31,021 nt of DNA from DAOUMU01 sp034409055. Its GTDB lineage: Bacteria > Chloroflexota > Anaerolineae > 4572-78 > J111. Below the pieces are notes generated by a model. The model made no database searches and was not told the origin of the DNA. It worked only from the letters and a program-made list of their open reading frames with translations. The stretch is taken from contig DAOUMU010000105.1 in NCBI GenBank assembly GCA_034409055.1, positions 1 to 31,021 of the forward strand, given 5' to 3'. Positions 29,635 through 31,021 of the stretch are shown piece by piece. The translations under genes and the position numbers were made by a program. Position 1 is the first letter of the stretch. Each line of letters begins with the position of its first letter.

Positions 29635-31021
29635 TTCAAAATAAACAGGTACAACCGCCCGCCGTCGATATCCTGGATGTGGGCTATGGGGCGGTCGCCT
29701 AGCCAGGTGGTCAGGGTTTGTTCGGCGGGGGTGGTGGTGGCGGCGTTGGCGTCGTAAATCCAGAGGACGTCGGTTTGGGCGGCGATGTCATCTAATAGGG
29801 CGGTGGTCCGGGCTGCGACGGACTGGCCAGGGGGGGCGTAATCGTCGAGCATGAACAGGCGGTAGTCGTGGCGCAGGTAGGGATAAAACCAATCGTAAAC
29901 GGGGTGACTGTTGAGCAGGAGGGCGCCTTTGACCGGCTCATCCTGGAGGCGGCTGATGGTGGCGGCGTAGGGGCTTTGTTGTCGACGCAGCTCGAAATAG
30001 CTTTGTCCCAATCGCCACCCGGCCGGAATGGTCCCCAGGAGCAGCAAAGTGACGAAGACGGCCAGTCCCCAGGCGCGCACTTTTTCCAGGCGGGGAGTGA
30101 CCCAGTGGGGCCAGATCAGCCAGACAAATTCGGCCGCCAGCACGACCAGGAGAAAGGTGCGAATCAGGACGGTGGTGGCTAACAGCCAATGTTCTTGGGG
30201 AAACATGATGAAGAAGAAGTTGGCCTCGATAATGTTGGCCAGGCTGAGGATGGTGGCGTAGATGATCCCCCGCAAGTTGGGCAGTAAAAGGGCGATAAAA
30301 AAGAGCGGCCAGCCGAGCCATTGTGGACTGTAGCCTTTGGACCAGAGCATAAACAGGCACAGGGTCAAACCGACAAAAGCCAGGACATTGCGCGGCGTAT
30401 GCCAAGCCAGGGGGCGAGTGTAAAACAGGGCATAAATCAGGCCAAAGATAACCGTGACCAGGAGCCAGGGGATGCGGGTAGGGGGGGCGTCAGTGGGCCG
30501 CCAGGCCAGGTTGCGCATATCCAGGGGGATGACGCCGTAATCGTAGTTGCCGTCGATCAGGGCCCAGATGGTTTCCCAGGGCTGGCGAGCGCCGGTAATC
30601 TGCTGCGAGCCCAGGATCAGATCGGGATTCATCAAATAAAACGGAGTGGCGATAACGATGACCGTAACCAGAAAAATGGCCAGGTAGAGGGCCGTGCGGG
30701 GAAGGTCAAAAGGGATGACGAACGACCACTGCCGAACGCCCAGGTTGGGTGTTGCAGATGAGTTGGGGCCTGTTGTGTGTGGCCTAATTGAGAATTTAGA
30801 GTTTTTAATTGATAATTGATAATTACTCATTGATAATTGTTGAACGGCCACCGGCATCAGGATCAGGGGGATGAGCTTGATCAGGAAGCCGATGCCGGTG
30901 AAGAAGGCGCTGAGGTAGGGCCGTTTTTGCAGGAGCAGGTAGAGACTGAGCAGGAAGAAGAAGAGGGGGTAGCTCTCGAACCAGCCGGTGAGGGTGTAAA
31001 CGGGGATGAACAGGGTGGCAT
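29631..31021 (-). CDS. GT87-like (DUF2029) membrane glycosyltransferase, 5' end outside the window
   Basis: The ORF is open to the right edge: in-frame sequence before the first internal ATG continues the protein (LTGWFESYPLFFFLLSLYLL, then GIGFLIKLIPLILMPVA), so about 460 C-terminal residues are present and the start is missing. Many membrane segments and the phrase LIKLIPLILMPV resemble polyprenol-linked mannosyltransferases of the GT87 type. It probably acts in envelope glycan synthesis. The TGA overlaps the -35 region of the downstream antitoxin promoter. A repeat at 30785-30840 is translated in frame as NYQLSIKNSKFSI within a cytoplasmic-type loop. The family call is moderate. Confidence 0.72.
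   Translation of the reverse strand, partial: ATLFIPVYTLTGWFESYPLFFFLLSLYLLLQKRPYLSAFFTGIGFLIKLIPLILMPVAVQQLSMSNYQLSIKNSKFSIRPHTTGPNSSATPNLGVRQWSFVIPFDLPRTALYLAIFLVTVIVIATPFYLMNPDLILGSQQITGARQPWETIWALIDGNYDYGVIPLDMRNLAWRPTDAPPTRIPWLLVTVIFGLIYALFYTRPLAWHTPRNVLAFVGLTLCLFMLWSKGYSPQWLGWPLFFIALLLPNLRGIIYATILSLANIIEANFFFIMFPQEHWLLATTVLIRTFLLVVLAAEFVWLIWPHWVTPRLEKVRAWGLAVFVTLLLLGTIPAGWRLGQSYFELRRQQSPYAATISRLQDEPVKGALLLNSHPVYDWFYPYLRHDYRLFMLDDYAPPGQSVAARTTALLDDIAAQTDVLWIYDANAATTTPAEQTLTTWLGDRPIAHIQDIDGGRLYLFILN
30785..30840. repeat. AT-rich TTGATAATTGATAATT repeat inside a membrane-protein gene
   Basis: A run of AATTGATAATTGATAATTAC and related units, read on the coding strand as SMSNYQLSIKNSKFSI. 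Such units are common as intergenic filler in related genomes. Here it lies between two hydrophobic segments and keeps the frame open. Confidence 0.6.

Overview
The window looks like chromosomal DNA of a Chloroflexota bacterium, probably Anaerolineae-like. This is inferred from its gene types: a giant cyclase/NTPase/TPR protein, STAND NTPases with long TPR arrays, a DtxR regulator with an FeoA tail, several membrane glycosyltransferases, and many dispersed hairpin repeats between and even inside genes. No rRNA, tRNA, CRISPR array, integrase or transposase was seen.

Left part (1-10.6 kb). A repeat-rich gap with a strong two-way terminator is followed by a 1667-residue minus-strand protein. Its tandem cyclase domains, NTPase domains and TPR tail match the layout of animal soluble adenylyl cyclase. 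Divergent from it, with a good promoter, runs malQ (amylomaltase). A radical SAM/SPASM protein overlaps the end of malQ by four bases and is followed by two glycosyltransferase-like genes. The last three are visibly more AT-rich than their flanks.

Centre (10.7-18.2 kb). This is the most interesting region: four plus-strand genes form two tandem copies of a two-gene module. Each module has an NTPase protein that stops just after the STAND GxP motif, then a separate winged-helix/TPR protein. The first NTPase carries an N-terminal coiled-coil adaptor-like segment; the second carries a TIR domain. The TPR proteins hold 11 and about 15.5 near-identical 40-residue units with an almost exact 120-bp DNA period. 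I read this as a duplicated, split NLR-like signalling or immune system whose sensor half is a separate polypeptide.

Right part (18.2-31 kb). A convergent PLP aminotransferase is followed by a plus-strand set: a DtxR-type metalloregulator, a 52-codon flavoprotein-like fragment, a DUF4139-like protein and a broken RNA 2'-phosphotransferase (kptA). The minus strand then carries an NAD-dependent epimerase, an Fe-S cysH with a promoter and leader terminator, a large repeat-invaded membrane glycosyltransferase, two PIN-toxin/antitoxin pairs, and a GT87-like membrane protein cut by the window edge. The second toxin-antitoxin pair has a clear promoter overlapped by an inverted-repeat operator.

All functions come from motif recognition by eye. 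No database search was run.
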